A stretch of DNA of 64,000 nt from Bradyrhizobium sp. OK095 (GCF_900109945.1 NZ_FOBX01000005.1:310001-374000); one strand, 5' to 3'; positions 29,114 to 37,695 are shown, counted from the stretch's first letter. Translations and numbers: made by a program. The notes: a model not told the origin generated them from the letters alone.

Positions 29114-29899
29114 TCAAAGCGCCCCGCGCAATTGCGCATTCGCGACGCCCTGCAGCCAGTCCGACGAGCCTGCGGGGGTGCAGGGCCGGCGCTTGAGCTC
29201 GGCATGGGCGAATAATTCGGCGAGCTTCGGCTCGTTGCCGGAGGTCAGCAGCGTCAGCCGGTTCAGTATGCAGGCGACCGCCGCGCGCTGGGCGGGCATT
29301 GTATCGCCCTGGCAGGAGAAGCCGGAGATCTGGAGCGCCGGCTCCTCGCTGCGCTTGAGATAGCCGAGGCAGGACGGCGTCCCCGTCGTGCCGATCGGCC
29401 GGAACAGGACGACGGGGCCGAATTTCGTGTCGATCAGGCCGGCCTGCTCGAGCGGAGTCGTCGTGCTCAGGCCCATCTGGATCGCCAGATCCGCAGTCGC
29501 CGGGCGGGCCACGTCGAACTCACTGCCTTCCCTGTAGATATCGAGCTCGGCCAAGGGCTTGTCCGCCTCGCCGGTCCAGCGCATCACGTCCCTGCGGCCG
29601 CCCTCGGGGTGTCTGAGGATGGTGTAAGATGCTGTTTTTTCTGATGGATTGAGCTTGCTGAGGGCGAAGGCCGGATGCGAGCGATCGGCCACGCTCCAGC
29701 TGGGCTTTTCCGCGGGCTCATCGTCGCGCAGGCTGGGCAGCTGGCCGAGGCCCGCGAGACCCAGGATGGCAAACAGCACCAGAATCCCCACATAGGCGAA
29801 CAGGCGCGCCAGCGTGCCGACAATCTCGTCGGCGAGATTGGCGAGCGCCAGATGGATCTGGGTGGGAGTTGCGGCCGTGCTGGCCTCAGGCGACTGCAT
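29114..29899 (-). CDS. Membrane-anchored periplasmic-type protein, unknown
   Basis: A 261-residue protein. Residues about 20-50 form one long hydrophobic helix (FAYVGILVLFAILGLAGL). The rest is soluble and holds conserved-looking Cys residues (CLGYLKR, FSCQGD, CILNRL, RRPCTPAG), possibly two disulfides in the periplasm. No family I recognise. The ATG at 29899 with aggg before it is preferred over a TTG eight codons upstream. It is divergent from asd, with about 115 bases between, so control sequences must lie in that gap. Confidence 0.68.
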   Translation of the reverse strand: MQSPEASTAATPTQIHLALANLADEIVGTLARLFAYVGILVLFAILGLAGLGQLPSLRDDEPAEKPSWSVADRSHPAFALSKLNPSEKTASYTILRHPEGGRRDVMRWTGEADKPLAELDIYREGSEFDVARPATADLAIQMGLSTTTPLEQAGLIDTKFGPVVLFRPIGTTGTPSCLGYLKRSEEPALQISGFSCQGDTMPAQRAAVACILNRLTLLTSGNEPKLAELFAHAELKRRPCTPAGSSDWLQGVANAQLRGAL

Positions 29900-30015
29900 C
29901 CACGTCCCTAAGGCATGGTCCAACGTTGTCTTGAGGCCGGTTCTCGCATAGAAGCGCTGCTCTTCCTGTTTAAGCGTCAGCTTCAGGAACGAGCTTTTTC
30001 ATCGGAGAGTGAACG

Positions 30016-31050
30016 ATGGGTTACAAAGTCGCAGTCGTCGGCGCGACCGGCAATGTCGGACGGGAAATGCTCAACATCCTCGATGAGCGCAAATTTCCCG
30101 CGGACGAGGTCGTGGCCCTGGCGTCACGCCGCAGCATGGGTGTCGAGGTCTCCTATGGCGACCGCACCCTGAAGGTCAAAGCGCTCGAGCATTACGACTT
30201 CTCCGACGTCGACATCTGCCTGATGTCGGCGGGCGGCGAAGTGTCGAAGGAATGGTCGCCGAAGATCGGCGCCGCCGGCGCGGTCGTGATCGACAATTCC
30301 TCGGCCTTCCGCATGGACCCGGACGTGCCGCTGATCGTGCCGGAAGTGAACGCGGATGCGACGGCGGGCTTCAAGAAAAAGAACATCATCGCCAACCCGA
30401 ACTGCTCGACCGCGCAGCTCGTGGTCGCGTTGAAGCCGCTGCATGACAAAGCGAAGATCAAGCGCGTCGTGGTCTCGACCTATCAATCGGTGTCGGGCGC
30501 CGGCAAGGATGCGATGGACGAATTGTTCTCGCAGACCAAGGCCGTCTATACCAACCAGGAACTGGTCAACAAGAAATTCCCGACGCGCATCGCCTTCAAC
30601 GTCATCCCCCAGATCGATGTCTTCATGGAGGACGGCTACACCAAGGAAGAGTGGAAGATGATGGCGGAGACCAAGAAGATTCTTGATCCCAAGATCAAGC
30701 TCTCCGCGACCTGCGTGCGCGTACCGGTGTTCGTCGGTCACTCCGAGGCCGTCAACATCGAGTTCGAGGATCCGATCAGCGCGGACGAAGCGCGCGACAT
30801 CCTGCGCAAGGCGCCCGGCTGTCTCGTCATCGACAAGCACGAGCCCGGCGGCTACGCCACGCCGTATGAAGCGGCCGGCGAGGATGCGACTTACATCAGC
30901 CGCATCCGCGAGGACGCGACGGTGGAGAACGGTCTCGTGCTCTGGTGCGTGTCCGACAATTTGCGCAAGGGCGCCGCGCTGAACGCGATCCAGATCGCGG
31001 AAGTCCTGATCAACCGCAAGCTGATCAGCGCAAAGAAGAAGGCGGCGTAA
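30016..31050 (+). CDS. asd: Aspartate-semialdehyde dehydrogenase
   Basis: Reduces aspartyl phosphate to aspartate semialdehyde with NADPH, the branch point to lysine/diaminopimelate, threonine and methionine. The 344 residues carry the NADP loop GATGNVGREML, the active-site Cys in NPNCSTAQLV (about 132), and the catalytic His in CVRVPVFVGHSEAV. Start with ATG 30016 and ggag. Monocistronic; a family B repeat follows. The dapF gene of the same route is at 48.9 kb. Confidence 0.98.
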   Translation: MGYKVAVVGATGNVGREMLNILDERKFPADEVVALASRRSMGVEVSYGDRTLKVKALEHYDFSDVDICLMSAGGEVSKEWSPKIGAAGAVVIDNSSAFRMDPDVPLIVPEVNADATAGFKKKNIIANPNCSTAQLVVALKPLHDKAKIKRVVVSTYQSVSGAGKDAMDELFSQTKAVYTNQELVNKKFPTRIAFNVIPQIDVFMEDGYTKEEWKMMAETKKILDPKIKLSATCVRVPVFVGHSEAVNIEFEDPISADEARDILRKAPGCLVIDKHEPGGYATPYEAAGEDATYISRIREDATVENGLVLWCVSDNLRKGAALNAIQIAEVLINRKLISAKKKAA

Positions 31051-31061
31051 CAGCGGGATCT

Positions 31062-31150
31062 CGTAGGGTGGGCAAAGCGAAGCGTGCCCACCGAGGTCTC
31101 AACTGGGAAAGATGGTGGGCACGGCGCTTTGCGCCTTTGCCCACCCTACG
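31062..31150. repeat. Palindromic repeat family B, copy 3
   Basis: Same arms as the copy at 27737-27830, with the central spacer shortened. It lies right after the asd stop and before the convergent carbonic anhydrase gene. Confidence 0.92.
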
Positions 31151-31174
31151 AATTCAAACTGCGTCGAAGCAGGG

Positions 31175-31819
31175 CTACGCCCCGCTGCGCACGCTTCTGA
31201 ATTCCTTCGCGACCTGGTCCAGCACGAATAGCGATCCCTCCGCGACGCCGAAATAGGCGCCGTGCGTCTGCATCTGGCCCGCGTCCACGGCCTTCTGCAC
31301 GAACGGGAACGTCATCAGGTTTTCCAGGCTGCGGAACACCGCGGCCTTCTCGATGCGCTCGACGAACTGCGCCATGGTCTCGCGGTCGCGCTGCTCGACC
31401 ACTTCGCCCGGCTTGATGAACATCTGCATCCATTTGCCGATGAAATCGCCGGGCGTCAGCGGCTCGATCTTGTCGACGAAGGCGCGGATGCCACCGCATT
31501 GCGCGTGCCCGAGCACGACGATGTGCTTCACCTTCAGCACCGTCACGGCATATTCCAGCGCAGCCGAGACGCCGTGCGCGTTGCCGTCGGGCTGATACAC
31601 CGGCACCAGATTGGCGATGTTGCGGACCACGAACAATTCGCCCGGGCCGACGTCGAAAATGGTCTCCGGCGCGACACGGCTATCGCAGCAGCCGATCACC
31701 ATCACTTCCGGGAACTGTCCCTTCACCGACAGCTCGCGATAGCGGTTCTGCTCGGCCGGCAGCCGCTGGGTGGCGAAGGCGTTGTAGCCTTCCAGCAAAT
31801 GCTTCGGGAATGTGATCAT
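31175..31819 (-). CDS. Beta-class carbonic anhydrase
   Basis: Interconverts carbon dioxide and bicarbonate; supplies bicarbonate for carboxylases. The 214 residues carry the zinc ligands in CCDSRVAPE (first Cys and the Asp-Arg dyad, about residue 44) and GHAQCGG (His and Cys, about 103). It is cytoplasmic with no signal peptide. It is divergent from the CitE-type lyase gene, 111 bases away. An enzyme of this class is usually needed for growth in air. Confidence 0.94.
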   Translation of the reverse strand: MITFPKHLLEGYNAFATQRLPAEQNRYRELSVKGQFPEVMVIGCCDSRVAPETIFDVGPGELFVVRNIANLVPVYQPDGNAHGVSAALEYAVTVLKVKHIVVLGHAQCGGIRAFVDKIEPLTPGDFIGKWMQMFIKPGEVVEQRDRETMAQFVERIEKAAVFRSLENLMTFPFVQKAVDAGQMQTHGAYFGVAEGSLFVLDQVAKEFRSVRSGA

Positions 31820-31930
31820 GGCCTATGCCTAACCATAGACCAGAAGGGTGAACAAGCCTTTCGAATAGGCAAGCCAGATGCTATCGGCTTCGGTCAGAAT
31901 AGGTTTGAGGAAACCGGAAGGAACATTTGC

Positions 31931-32812
31931 ATGACCCGCCCGCGCCGCAGCCATCTGTTCATGCCCGGCTCAAACCCCCGCGCGCTGGAAAAGGCACGGA
32001 ATCTCGCCGCCGACGGTTTGATCCTCGATCTGGAAGATTCCGTCGCTCCTGACCTCAAGGGGGTGGCGCGTGATGGCATCGCCGCCGCGATCGCGGACAA
32101 AGGGTTTGGCAAGCGCGAGATCCTGATCCGGACCAACGGCCTCGACACGCCCTGGTGGGCTGATGACGTCGCAATGGCCGCCAAGGCTGCTCCGGACGGC
32201 ATCCTGGTTCCAAAAGTTTCAAGCATCGAAGATCTCCAGACCATCGGCAGCCGCCTCGCCGAGCTTGGCGCCCCGCCGACCGTCAAGGTCTGGGCCATGA
32301 TCGAGGCCGCGCGCGCCGTGCTGCACGCCGAGGACCTGGCCGCCGCCGGTCGCGATCCGAAGACGCGGCTCTCCGGTTTCGTGTTCGGGCCGAACGACAT
32401 CTCGCGCGAGACGCGCATCAAGATGCTGCCCGGCCGCGCCGCGATGCTCCCGATGATCACCCACTGCATCCTGGCAACGCGCGCCCATGGCCTCGAAATT
32501 CTCGACGGCCCCTATAGCGACATCGCCAATTCCGACGGATTCGCGACCGAATGCGCGCAAGCGCGCGACCTCGGCTTCGACGGCAAGACGCTGATTCATC
32601 CCTCGCAGATCGACGCCTGCAACGCCATCTTCACGCCGCCGGAAGAAGAAGTTGCGCGCGCGCGAAAGATCATCGCGGCGTTCGAATTGCCGGAGAACCT
32701 CTCGCGCGGCGCGATCCGTCTCGATGGTGCCATGGTGGAGCGCCTGCACGCCGACATGGCGAAGCGGACGATCGAGATCGCGGACGCGATTGCTGCGATG
32801 GGGAAGGGCTGA
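31931..32812 (+). CDS. CitE/HpcH-family CoA lyase (citrate or malyl-CoA lyase type)
   Basis: A 293-residue TIM-barrel lyase: RSHLFMPGSNPRALEKA, LEDSVAPDLKG, LVPKVSS, AMIEAARAVLHAEDLA, GPNDISRETRIK, and SDGFATECAQARDLGFDGKTLIHPSQIDACN near the C-terminus. Family members cleave or condense citryl-, malyl- or methylmalyl-CoA. The arrangement suggests an L-malyl-CoA/beta-methylmalyl-CoA lyase-like enzyme, but no CitD/CitF partners are near. The ATG at 31931 was chosen over an in-frame upstream frame that runs through another gene. A degenerate copy of its 3' end lies at 34.36-34.52 kb. Confidence 0.85.
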   Translation: MTRPRRSHLFMPGSNPRALEKARNLAADGLILDLEDSVAPDLKGVARDGIAAAIADKGFGKREILIRTNGLDTPWWADDVAMAAKAAPDGILVPKVSSIEDLQTIGSRLAELGAPPTVKVWAMIEAARAVLHAEDLAAAGRDPKTRLSGFVFGPNDISRETRIKMLPGRAAMLPMITHCILATRAHGLEILDGPYSDIANSDGFATECAQARDLGFDGKTLIHPSQIDACNAIFTPPEEEVARARKIIAAFELPENLSRGAIRLDGAMVERLHADMAKRTIEIADAIAAMGKG

Positions 32813-32995
32813 AGTCGCCCCATTCCGTTGTGTTCGATCGCGACGGAGCGCTGGCCGAGTCCGGCCTGGCATTGACACAGGCTGTCCGGCTTGGTTGCAA
32901 TTTGATCCGCCTTCTTCCGGATGCGGCAATGTCTCGCGTCTAGCGTGCACGCTGCCGGTGATCGCACGCGTGTGTGCGCTGTTCTATTGGAAGAC

Positions 32996-33820
32996 ATGCA
33001 ATTTCGCTTGAAATGGTTGATCGTGATCACAATCGCGCTGGTGGCGGTCGTGGTCGGGGAGTTCATCCTTGATCTCAGGGCTCCGCGATCGGCGCTGCGC
33101 CAGATGCACGCGATCACCACGACCCTGTCGGTCCGGACTGCCGATTACAACGCCTTCGAAGCGGCGATGGAGAAGAAGTACGGGCCCAAGGCCGCGTCGA
33201 TCCTCGATCTCCACTCGTCCCGCATGACAACCAGGATCGACGGTAAACTCGTTGAAGACAGGCCCGCGCCGACCTGGTTTTCCGATGCGCGGGGATTCTT
33301 TCTTGTCGGAACAGAGGGGCACGCGAGCACCTTTCCGTTCGCGATCGATCCAGCGAAGCCGCCGGAGTTCGGTCAGCAGGGAGGATTGGGCGTTGGCTTT
33401 CTGAAGACCCGGTGGGGAAACAGACTCCCTGCGAAGTACCTCGATTTCGATGATCGCGAGGTGGTGACGGATACATGTGTCACGGTCTCATCGTCCGACT
33501 TCGGATGGCCGGGCCAGCTCCTTTTCATTCGGAGCGGGGCATTCTGCGTTCAATTCTGGAAGGGTAGCTCGCCCGGTTCGATGCTGATCGGTGTTGTCGT
33601 AACCGAGGGGGATCCCTGGATGCGGCCGTTCACGCGCCGTCTTTGCCGATGGCTCACATCCAAGGCGCTCGGCCGCATCGCGGCAACCGACCGCGAGGTG
33701 CCGCCGGACTATGCTGCCTGTGTGCTTGTTGATCGCCCGGACCGCCCGGCAGTGTCCGAGAAACTCCAGAGCTATGTTTACGAGGTCCGCCGTGACGCGA
33801 CCTTGGCAACCATGAATTGA
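32996..33820 (+). CDS. Membrane-anchored protein, unknown
   Basis: A 274-residue protein starting with a hydrophobic signal/anchor helix (residues 6-25, WLIVITIALVAVVVGEFIL) and continuing as a soluble domain, presumably periplasmic. Visible landmarks are KKYGPKAASILDLH, four or five Cys in the second half (VVTDTCVTV, GAFCVQF, RRLCRWL, AACVLV) and a short C-terminal tail. No family recognised. The ATG at 32996 follows ggaag. Codon use is weaker than in citE. Convergent with the next small gene, one base apart. Confidence 0.68.
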   Translation: MQFRLKWLIVITIALVAVVVGEFILDLRAPRSALRQMHAITTTLSVRTADYNAFEAAMEKKYGPKAASILDLHSSRMTTRIDGKLVEDRPAPTWFSDARGFFLVGTEGHASTFPFAIDPAKPPEFGQQGGLGVGFLKTRWGNRLPAKYLDFDDREVVTDTCVTVSSSDFGWPGQLLFIRSGAFCVQFWKGSSPGSMLIGVVVTEGDPWMRPFTRRLCRWLTSKALGRIAATDREVPPDYAACVLVDRPDRPAVSEKLQSYVYEVRRDATLATMN

Positions 33821-33821
33821 G

Positions 33822-34178
33822 CTATTTCAGGGTCGCACGCAAAGCAAAGTTCCCGGTCGCCATGTACCCTTCGGTCTGCCCATTGGATTGACGATTGGCG
33901 TTCACGTTGACGCCGACGGATTCGAGCCGGCAATTCTTCGTCAGGACCTGATCCGTCAGCGTGCATTCGCCGGCGGCCATCTCGTAGATCGTTCGGCGCG
34001 CGCGCTCTCTGAGCTTCACGGCTTCGTCGCTGTCGCCGGTCGGGCCGGGAAAGAACAGACTGACATTGACTTGAACCCTGAATGGCTCCTCGCGCCGTTC
34101 GTCCGCGCGCAGGCCCGACGGAACAAGCGCTATGATTGACGCCGCCATAATGCCGAGAAGAAAATTAGCCTGCCGCAT
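33822..34178 (-). CDS. Small secreted protein, unknown
   Basis: A 118-residue protein. A signal peptide (about residues 1-24, GLRA-D) precedes an acidic, beta-rich mature part with two Cys (GECTLTDQVLTKNCRLE) likely forming a disulfide, and repeated Asn/Gln near the end (VNVNANRQSNGQ). The ATG at 34178 has an excellent ggaggag at six bases, which fixes the start; the open frame continues far upstream but without signals. It overlaps no other gene and converges on 32996-33820 with almost no spacer. Confidence 0.78.
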   Translation of the reverse strand: MRQANFLLGIMAASIIALVPSGLRADERREEPFRVQVNVSLFFPGPTGDSDEAVKLRERARRTIYEMAAGECTLTDQVLTKNCRLESVGVNVNANRQSNGQTEGYMATGNFALRATLK

Positions 34179-34303
34179 GCCGACTCCTCCAATGAACCGA
34201 AGCTTTCCTCGCGGGCCGAACCGACCCACTGAAGCGCTCACATCTATTGGTTGTGTCGGGTGAGGCGCTAACGTTCGGTAAACGTCGGCGCGTCGCGACC
34301 TCA

Positions 34304-34365
34304 CGATCCAGCGATTCCAATGTCGAGGCGTTGCCGCAATAGCCGTGATAATTCTCCGCGACGGT
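34304..34365 (-). pseudogene. Remnant of the 3' end of the 34930-35349 gene
   Basis: About 60 bases closely match 34952-35013 (shared runs such as ttgccgcaatagccgtg). Translated on the minus strand they give AENYHGYCGNASTLESLDR, the near-C-terminal part of the intact protein. The copy is in the same orientation as its parent and joins directly to the citE remnant at a shared aattctc stretch. Confidence 0.8.
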
Positions 34366-34522
34366 CCATGCAGCGACATCGCCAATCTCGACGGCTTCGC
34401 CACTGAACGCGCGCAAGCGCGCGATCTCGGCTTCGAGGTCAAGACGCTGATCCATCCCTCGCAGATCGACGCCTGCAACGATCGAGATCGCGGATGCGAT
34501 CGCGGCGATGGGGAAGGGCTGA
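34359..34522 (+). pseudogene. Remnant of the 3' end of the citE-type gene
   Basis: Matches 32502-32624 and then 32771-32812 of the intact lyase gene, with 146 bases missing. The break falls at a shared acg. Protein fragments SDIANLDGFATERAQARDL and KTLIHPSQIDACN are still readable, then the deletion shifts the frame. No start codon context or promoter; non-functional. Confidence 0.85.
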
Positions 34523-34611
34523 CCTTCGCTTTGTGACATCGCGCACATTCATCCGCGGCCTGATCGATCATTGTGTCGTTCATGCGCTGCACGGTGCAGC
34601 CAAGAAACCGG

Positions 34612-34860
34612 ATGACAACCATGACGACCTCCCGCATCGCCCTGTTCGCCCTCACCGCCATCCTCGGCTTCGGTTCGCTGGTTGGCTCCAGCTCCAGCTC
34701 GCAGGCCTACACCACGGATTTTCGCTGGGCCAACAATTCGACCTATGTCAGTTGCGTGCGGGGCGTGAACCAGCGCGCGCAAGCGATGCGCCCCCAGGAG
34801 CGCGGCCCGTCTGCCGCCAACGGTACCGCCGGCTGCAACCGGATTTTCTACGGTCGCTAA
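34612..34860 (+). CDS. Small secreted protein, unknown
   Basis: An 82-residue protein with a signal peptide (ends SSSQA, about residue 31) and a short mature part with two Cys (YVSCVRG and AGCNRIF) likely paired, rich in Asn, Gln and Arg. Start at 34612; an in-frame ATG three codons later is equally possible. The ribosome site is weak. A clear hairpin terminator follows at 34891. Function unknown. Confidence 0.65.
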   Translation: MTTMTTSRIALFALTAILGFGSLVGSSSSSQAYTTDFRWANNSTYVSCVRGVNQRAQAMRPQERGPSAANGTAGCNRIFYGR

Positions 34861-34890
34861 GCTCAGTCTCGTCCCTGGTTCAGAACACCG

Positions 34891-34920
34891 ATCGCCCGCC
34901 TCGCGCGGGCGATTCGTTTT
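34891..34920 (+). terminator. Intrinsic terminator
   Basis: Stem atcgcccgc / gcgggcgat followed by TCGTTTT, downstream of the small secreted protein gene. Confidence 0.75.
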
Positions 34921-34929
34921 GCAGATCGC

Positions 34930-35349
34930 TTAACGCGGCGCCAAATCCGCGCGGTCGAGCGACTCCAGTGTCGAGGCATTGCCGCAATAGCCGTGGTAAT
35001 TCTCCGCGGCGGTGCCGCTGGCGAGTTCGCGATCGCAGTGTGCCTTGTGATTGCAGAGCGAGCAGACCCGCTCCATGTCGCGCAGCAACAGTGGCTGCGC
35101 ACGACCGAGCCCTTCCGTGCTGATACCGAGCTGCTCCAGCATTTTCGGCAGCTCGTCGGCGGCGTGCTTGCCGTGACGAACCAGCTCTTCCAGATCGTCA
35201 GGCGCGATTCTGAGATCGCTGGCGATCCGGTCGAAATCGGCGCGATCGAGCTGCCGTATCTCGTTCAGCTCGCGGCGATGCTTCAGCCAAGCGGCAAAGG
35301 ACTCGATGAGGTCCTGGACGATGGGGTACGGCCTGCTTGCGGTGCTCAT
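34930..35349 (-). CDS. DUF1127-like/DUF6455-like cysteine-containing protein
   Basis: A 139-residue cytoplasmic protein. The N-terminal half (FAAWLKHRRELNEIRQLDRADFDRIASDL) resembles the short Arg-rich DUF1127 module. The C-terminal half has the Cys pattern C-x2-C-x5-C ... C (VCSLCNHKAHCDREL, then YCGNAS), as in DUF6455, and could bind a metal. Function unknown. The ATG at 35349 follows ggag; an earlier ATG four codons up lies in that same ribosome site. A damaged copy of its 3' end is at 34304-34365. The 266 bases upstream hold repeat C1. Confidence 0.75.
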   Translation of the reverse strand: MSTASRPYPIVQDLIESFAAWLKHRRELNEIRQLDRADFDRIASDLRIAPDDLEELVRHGKHAADELPKMLEQLGISTEGLGRAQPLLLRDMERVCSLCNHKAHCDRELASGTAAENYHGYCGNASTLESLDRADLAPR

Positions 35350-35452
35350 GCGAGGCTCCATTGGGATCGTGGAATTGGAGCGAGGTTAGGCACAATGATG
35401 CAGGAGCGCGTTGCGCTGGATCAAATTGAGAATGGGTCAAGGAAACAGGTCT

Positions 35453-35608
35453 CGTGCCCCGGACGCAGCGCAGCGCTTCTTCAGCGGTGCGCTGCTGAGC
35501 CGGGGCCCATCTCTCCGCATGCTGGGTCCCGGCTCTGCGGAGCAGCACCATAGCGCGTCGAAGACGCGCGTGAACGCGCTGGTGGCGCTGCACCGCGTCC
35601 GGGACACG
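35453..35608. repeat. Palindromic repeat family C, copy 1
   Basis: Outer arms cgtgccccggacgcagcg and cgcgtccgggacacg; inner arms gagccggggccca and tgggtcccggctc. Related copies are at 47121-47259 and 54724-54850. It lies between two minus-strand genes. Confidence 0.88.
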
Positions 35609-35615
35609 GAGAGGA

Positions 35616-36401
35616 CTACGCAAACCGCTCCGCCGCCCACGCATACAGGCTGCCGGCCATCGGCTTCTCGCCGCCGCGGCCCTTGGGTGAGATGTGCAGG
35701 CCGATGATCTCGGGGTTGGTGACGAGGCCGAGATAGCTCGAGGGATCGAAGAACAGTTTTGGCTCGGCATGCACGGCGTAGAACGACTGCTTCGGCAATG
35801 CGTTCTGCAATTCGCCGGTGCGGCGCGCCAGCGCCGTGAGTGCCGCCGGCCCGAAGATCGCAACGCGAATATCCGACAGGCGGTTCGAGCCGCCGCGCAG
35901 GCGGCGCATCGCGAAGGTGATGCGATGGCGCAGCGACAGCCAGTCCGGCGTCAGCTCGTCCTGCTCCATCAGATCTTCGAACGCTGTGACGATGCCGTGC
36001 TCCGCCGGCAGGTAGATCACGGAATTGCCGAGCTGGCGCGGCCGCTCCCAGGCGAAGTACGGTTTTGCCGGATCGATCTCGACGTGTCTCAGCAGCAGCA
36101 CGTCGGCGTCGAGCCAGAGGCCAAGGCCCTTCGCCATTAGCTTCATGCGGAAGAAGTCGCTGAACTGCAGCGTGGTCCAGTCGCGCCAGCTGCCGTCCGG
36201 CTGCGGCGGCCGCAGCCGTTCGGAAAACGCATGCGGCAGGATCGCTTCGGCATCCGCGTTCGCGATGCCGGCAGGCAGGCCGGGAATGGTGTCAAAGCTG
36301 TAGACTGTGACCTTGTGGCCGGCCGCCAGCTGCGAGCGCAGACAGGTCTGGCGCAGTGCGTCCATCGGGCCGTGCCAGAAGGTGACGATGTCGGGCAGCA
36401 T
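35616..36401 (-). CDS. Glycosyltransferase with DXD motif (GT32/capsular type)
   Basis: A 261-residue cytoplasmic-type glycosyltransferase. It begins IVTFWHGPMDALRQTCLRSQLAAGHKV, then SDFFRMKLMAKGLGLWLDADVLLLRHVE holding the DXD metal/nucleotide site (LDADVLL). A later GPAALTALARR block and FFDPSSYLG follow. This layout is seen in alpha-1,4-type hexosaminyl- or galactosyltransferases that act on surface sugars. No sugar-operon neighbours, so donor and acceptor are unknown. The ATG at 36401 begins at the first strand. Confidence 0.8.
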   Translation of the reverse strand: MLPDIVTFWHGPMDALRQTCLRSQLAAGHKVTVYSFDTIPGLPAGIANADAEAILPHAFSERLRPPQPDGSWRDWTTLQFSDFFRMKLMAKGLGLWLDADVLLLRHVEIDPAKPYFAWERPRQLGNSVIYLPAEHGIVTAFEDLMEQDELTPDWLSLRHRITFAMRRLRGGSNRLSDIRVAIFGPAALTALARRTGELQNALPKQSFYAVHAEPKLFFDPSSYLGLVTNPEIIGLHISPKGRGGEKPMAGSLYAWAAERFA

Positions 36402-36435
36402 GAGGCAGAGCTATAAGGGATAACCAGGGCAAAGA

Positions 36436-36467
36436 AAAAGCCCCGGCGCGCATCGCGCACCGGGGCT
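36436..36467 (-). terminator. Intrinsic terminator after leuD
   Basis: On the minus strand, stem agccccggtgcgc / gcgcgccggggct followed by TTTTTC. Directly downstream of the leuD stop. Confidence 0.9.
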
Positions 36468-36484
36468 CGAACGAAAATCTGAGA

Positions 36485-37090
36485 TCAGGCCCAGGCGCGC
36501 TCGCTCTTGAGCTTCTCTTCATAGGTGTCGATCGAGGACTTCTTCTCCATGGTGAGACCGATGTCGTCGAGGCCGTTGATCAGGCAGTGCTTGCGGAACG
36601 GGTCGATCTCGAACTTGACCTTGCCGCCGTCGGGACCGCGGATCTCCTGGTTCGGCAGGTCGATCGTCAGCGTCGCATTGGCGCCGCGCTCGGCGTCGTC
36701 GAACAGCTTGTCGAGGTCTTCCTGCGAAACGCGGATCGGCAGAATGCCGTTCTTGAAGCAGTTGTTGTAGAAGATGTCGCCGAACGAGGTCGAGATCACG
36801 CAGCGGATGCCGAAATCCAGCAGCGCCCAGGGCGCGTGCTCGCGGCTCGAGCCGCAGCCGAAATTGTCACCGGCCACCAGCACTTTCGAAGTGCGATAGG
36901 CGGGCTGGTTGAGGACGAAATCCGGGTTCTCGCTGCCGTCGTCCTTGTAGCGCTGCTCGGAGAAGAGCCCCTTGCCAAGGCCGGTGCGCTTGATGGTCTT
37001 GAGGTACTGCTTCGGAATGATCATGTCGGTGTCGACATTGATGATCTTCAGCGGCGCCGCGACGCCTTCCAGCGTGGTGAACTTGTCCAT
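36485..37090 (-). CDS. leuD: 3-isopropylmalate dehydratase small subunit
   Basis: With LeuC isomerises 2- to 3-isopropylmalate. The 201-residue length is that of the bacterial small subunit. Signatures are [15 protein letters not shown] and [48 protein letters not shown] 37090. Separated from leuC by four kilobases of small secreted-protein and metallopeptidase genes; leuB is ten kilobases to the left. A terminator follows. Confidence 0.97.
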   Translation of the reverse strand: MDKFTTLEGVAAPLKIINVDTDMIIPKQYLKTIKRTGLGKGLFSEQRYKDDGSENPDFVLNQPAYRTSKVLVAGDNFGCGSSREHAPWALLDFGIRCVISTSFGDIFYNNCFKNGILPIRVSQEDLDKLFDDAERGANATLTIDLPNQEIRGPDGGKVKFEIDPFRKHCLINGLDDIGLTMEKKSSIDTYEEKLKSERAWA

Positions 37091-37171
37091 GGTTGCGCTT
37101 TCCCGGGATGGTCTAGAGGAACCGGTATTTATCGCGATCGGGCCTCGAATCCTAGGCCGAATTCGGCAGGT

Positions 37172-37570
37172 CTAGTCTGCTTGCGCCTCAATCGCGGCCA
37201 TATCGTCGTCCGAGAGGCCGAAATGGTGGCCGATCTCGTGGATCAGGACGTGGCGGACGATGTGGCCGAGACTCTCGTCGTGCTCGGCCCAGTAATCCAG
37301 GATCGGCCGGCGGTAGAGCCAGACCATGTTGGGCAGCCGCGCCACATCGCCAAAACTCTGCTGGGGCAGGCCGACGCCCTGGAACAGGCCGAGCAGGTCG
37401 AACTCGCTCTCGCATTCCATCTCGTCCATGACCTCCTCGGTCGGGAAGTCGTCGACGCGGAGGATCACGCCTTCACAGAGCCCACGAAACTCCGCCGGCA
37501 GGCGATCGAACACCTCATGGGCCATCGCTTCCATCTCGGCGAGCGTTGGCGCTTTCAATTCCGTCCACAT
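37172..37570 (-). CDS. Zincin-like metallopeptidase (PF06262 type)
   Basis: A 132-residue cytoplasmic protein with the zinc site HEIGHHFG (consensus HExxHxxG) near residue 112 followed by LSDDDM. The N-terminal part includes EAMAHEVFDRLPAEFR and VDDFPTEEV, fitting the small minimal-peptidase family DUF/Zincin_1. Substrate unknown. The ATG at 37570 is preceded by no strong box. Located just upstream of leuD on the same strand. Confidence 0.88.
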   Translation of the reverse strand: MWTELKAPTLAEMEAMAHEVFDRLPAEFRGLCEGVILRVDDFPTEEVMDEMECESEFDLLGLFQGVGLPQQSFGDVARLPNMVWLYRRPILDYWAEHDESLGHIVRHVLIHEIGHHFGLSDDDMAAIEAQAD

Positions 37571-37695
37571 GCAGCTTTCTTAGCGCGGGTTCCCCGGCGA
37601 TGCATCCGGCTTTATAAGCGCGGCGAGGTTGACGGACGCCGCCAAAACGGGGAGCGTACGGCACCTCGAAGGGGACGTTTCAGGTGGGCGGGAAA

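Larger units (their letters stand above)
34179..34611. other. Region of gene remnants, no intact gene
   Basis: About 430 bases with the upstream region of the gene at 33822-34178 at one end, then two joined fragments of neighbouring genes (34304-34365 and 34359-34522, see separate entries), then about 90 bases before the next small gene. A minus-strand frame at 34165-34548 runs through the fragments but reads as antisense of citE. Confidence 0.6.

Noticed and set aside
34165..34548. A 127-codon minus-strand frame spanning the duplication scar
   Set aside because: It reads antisense through the citE remnant and is explained by the joined gene fragments.
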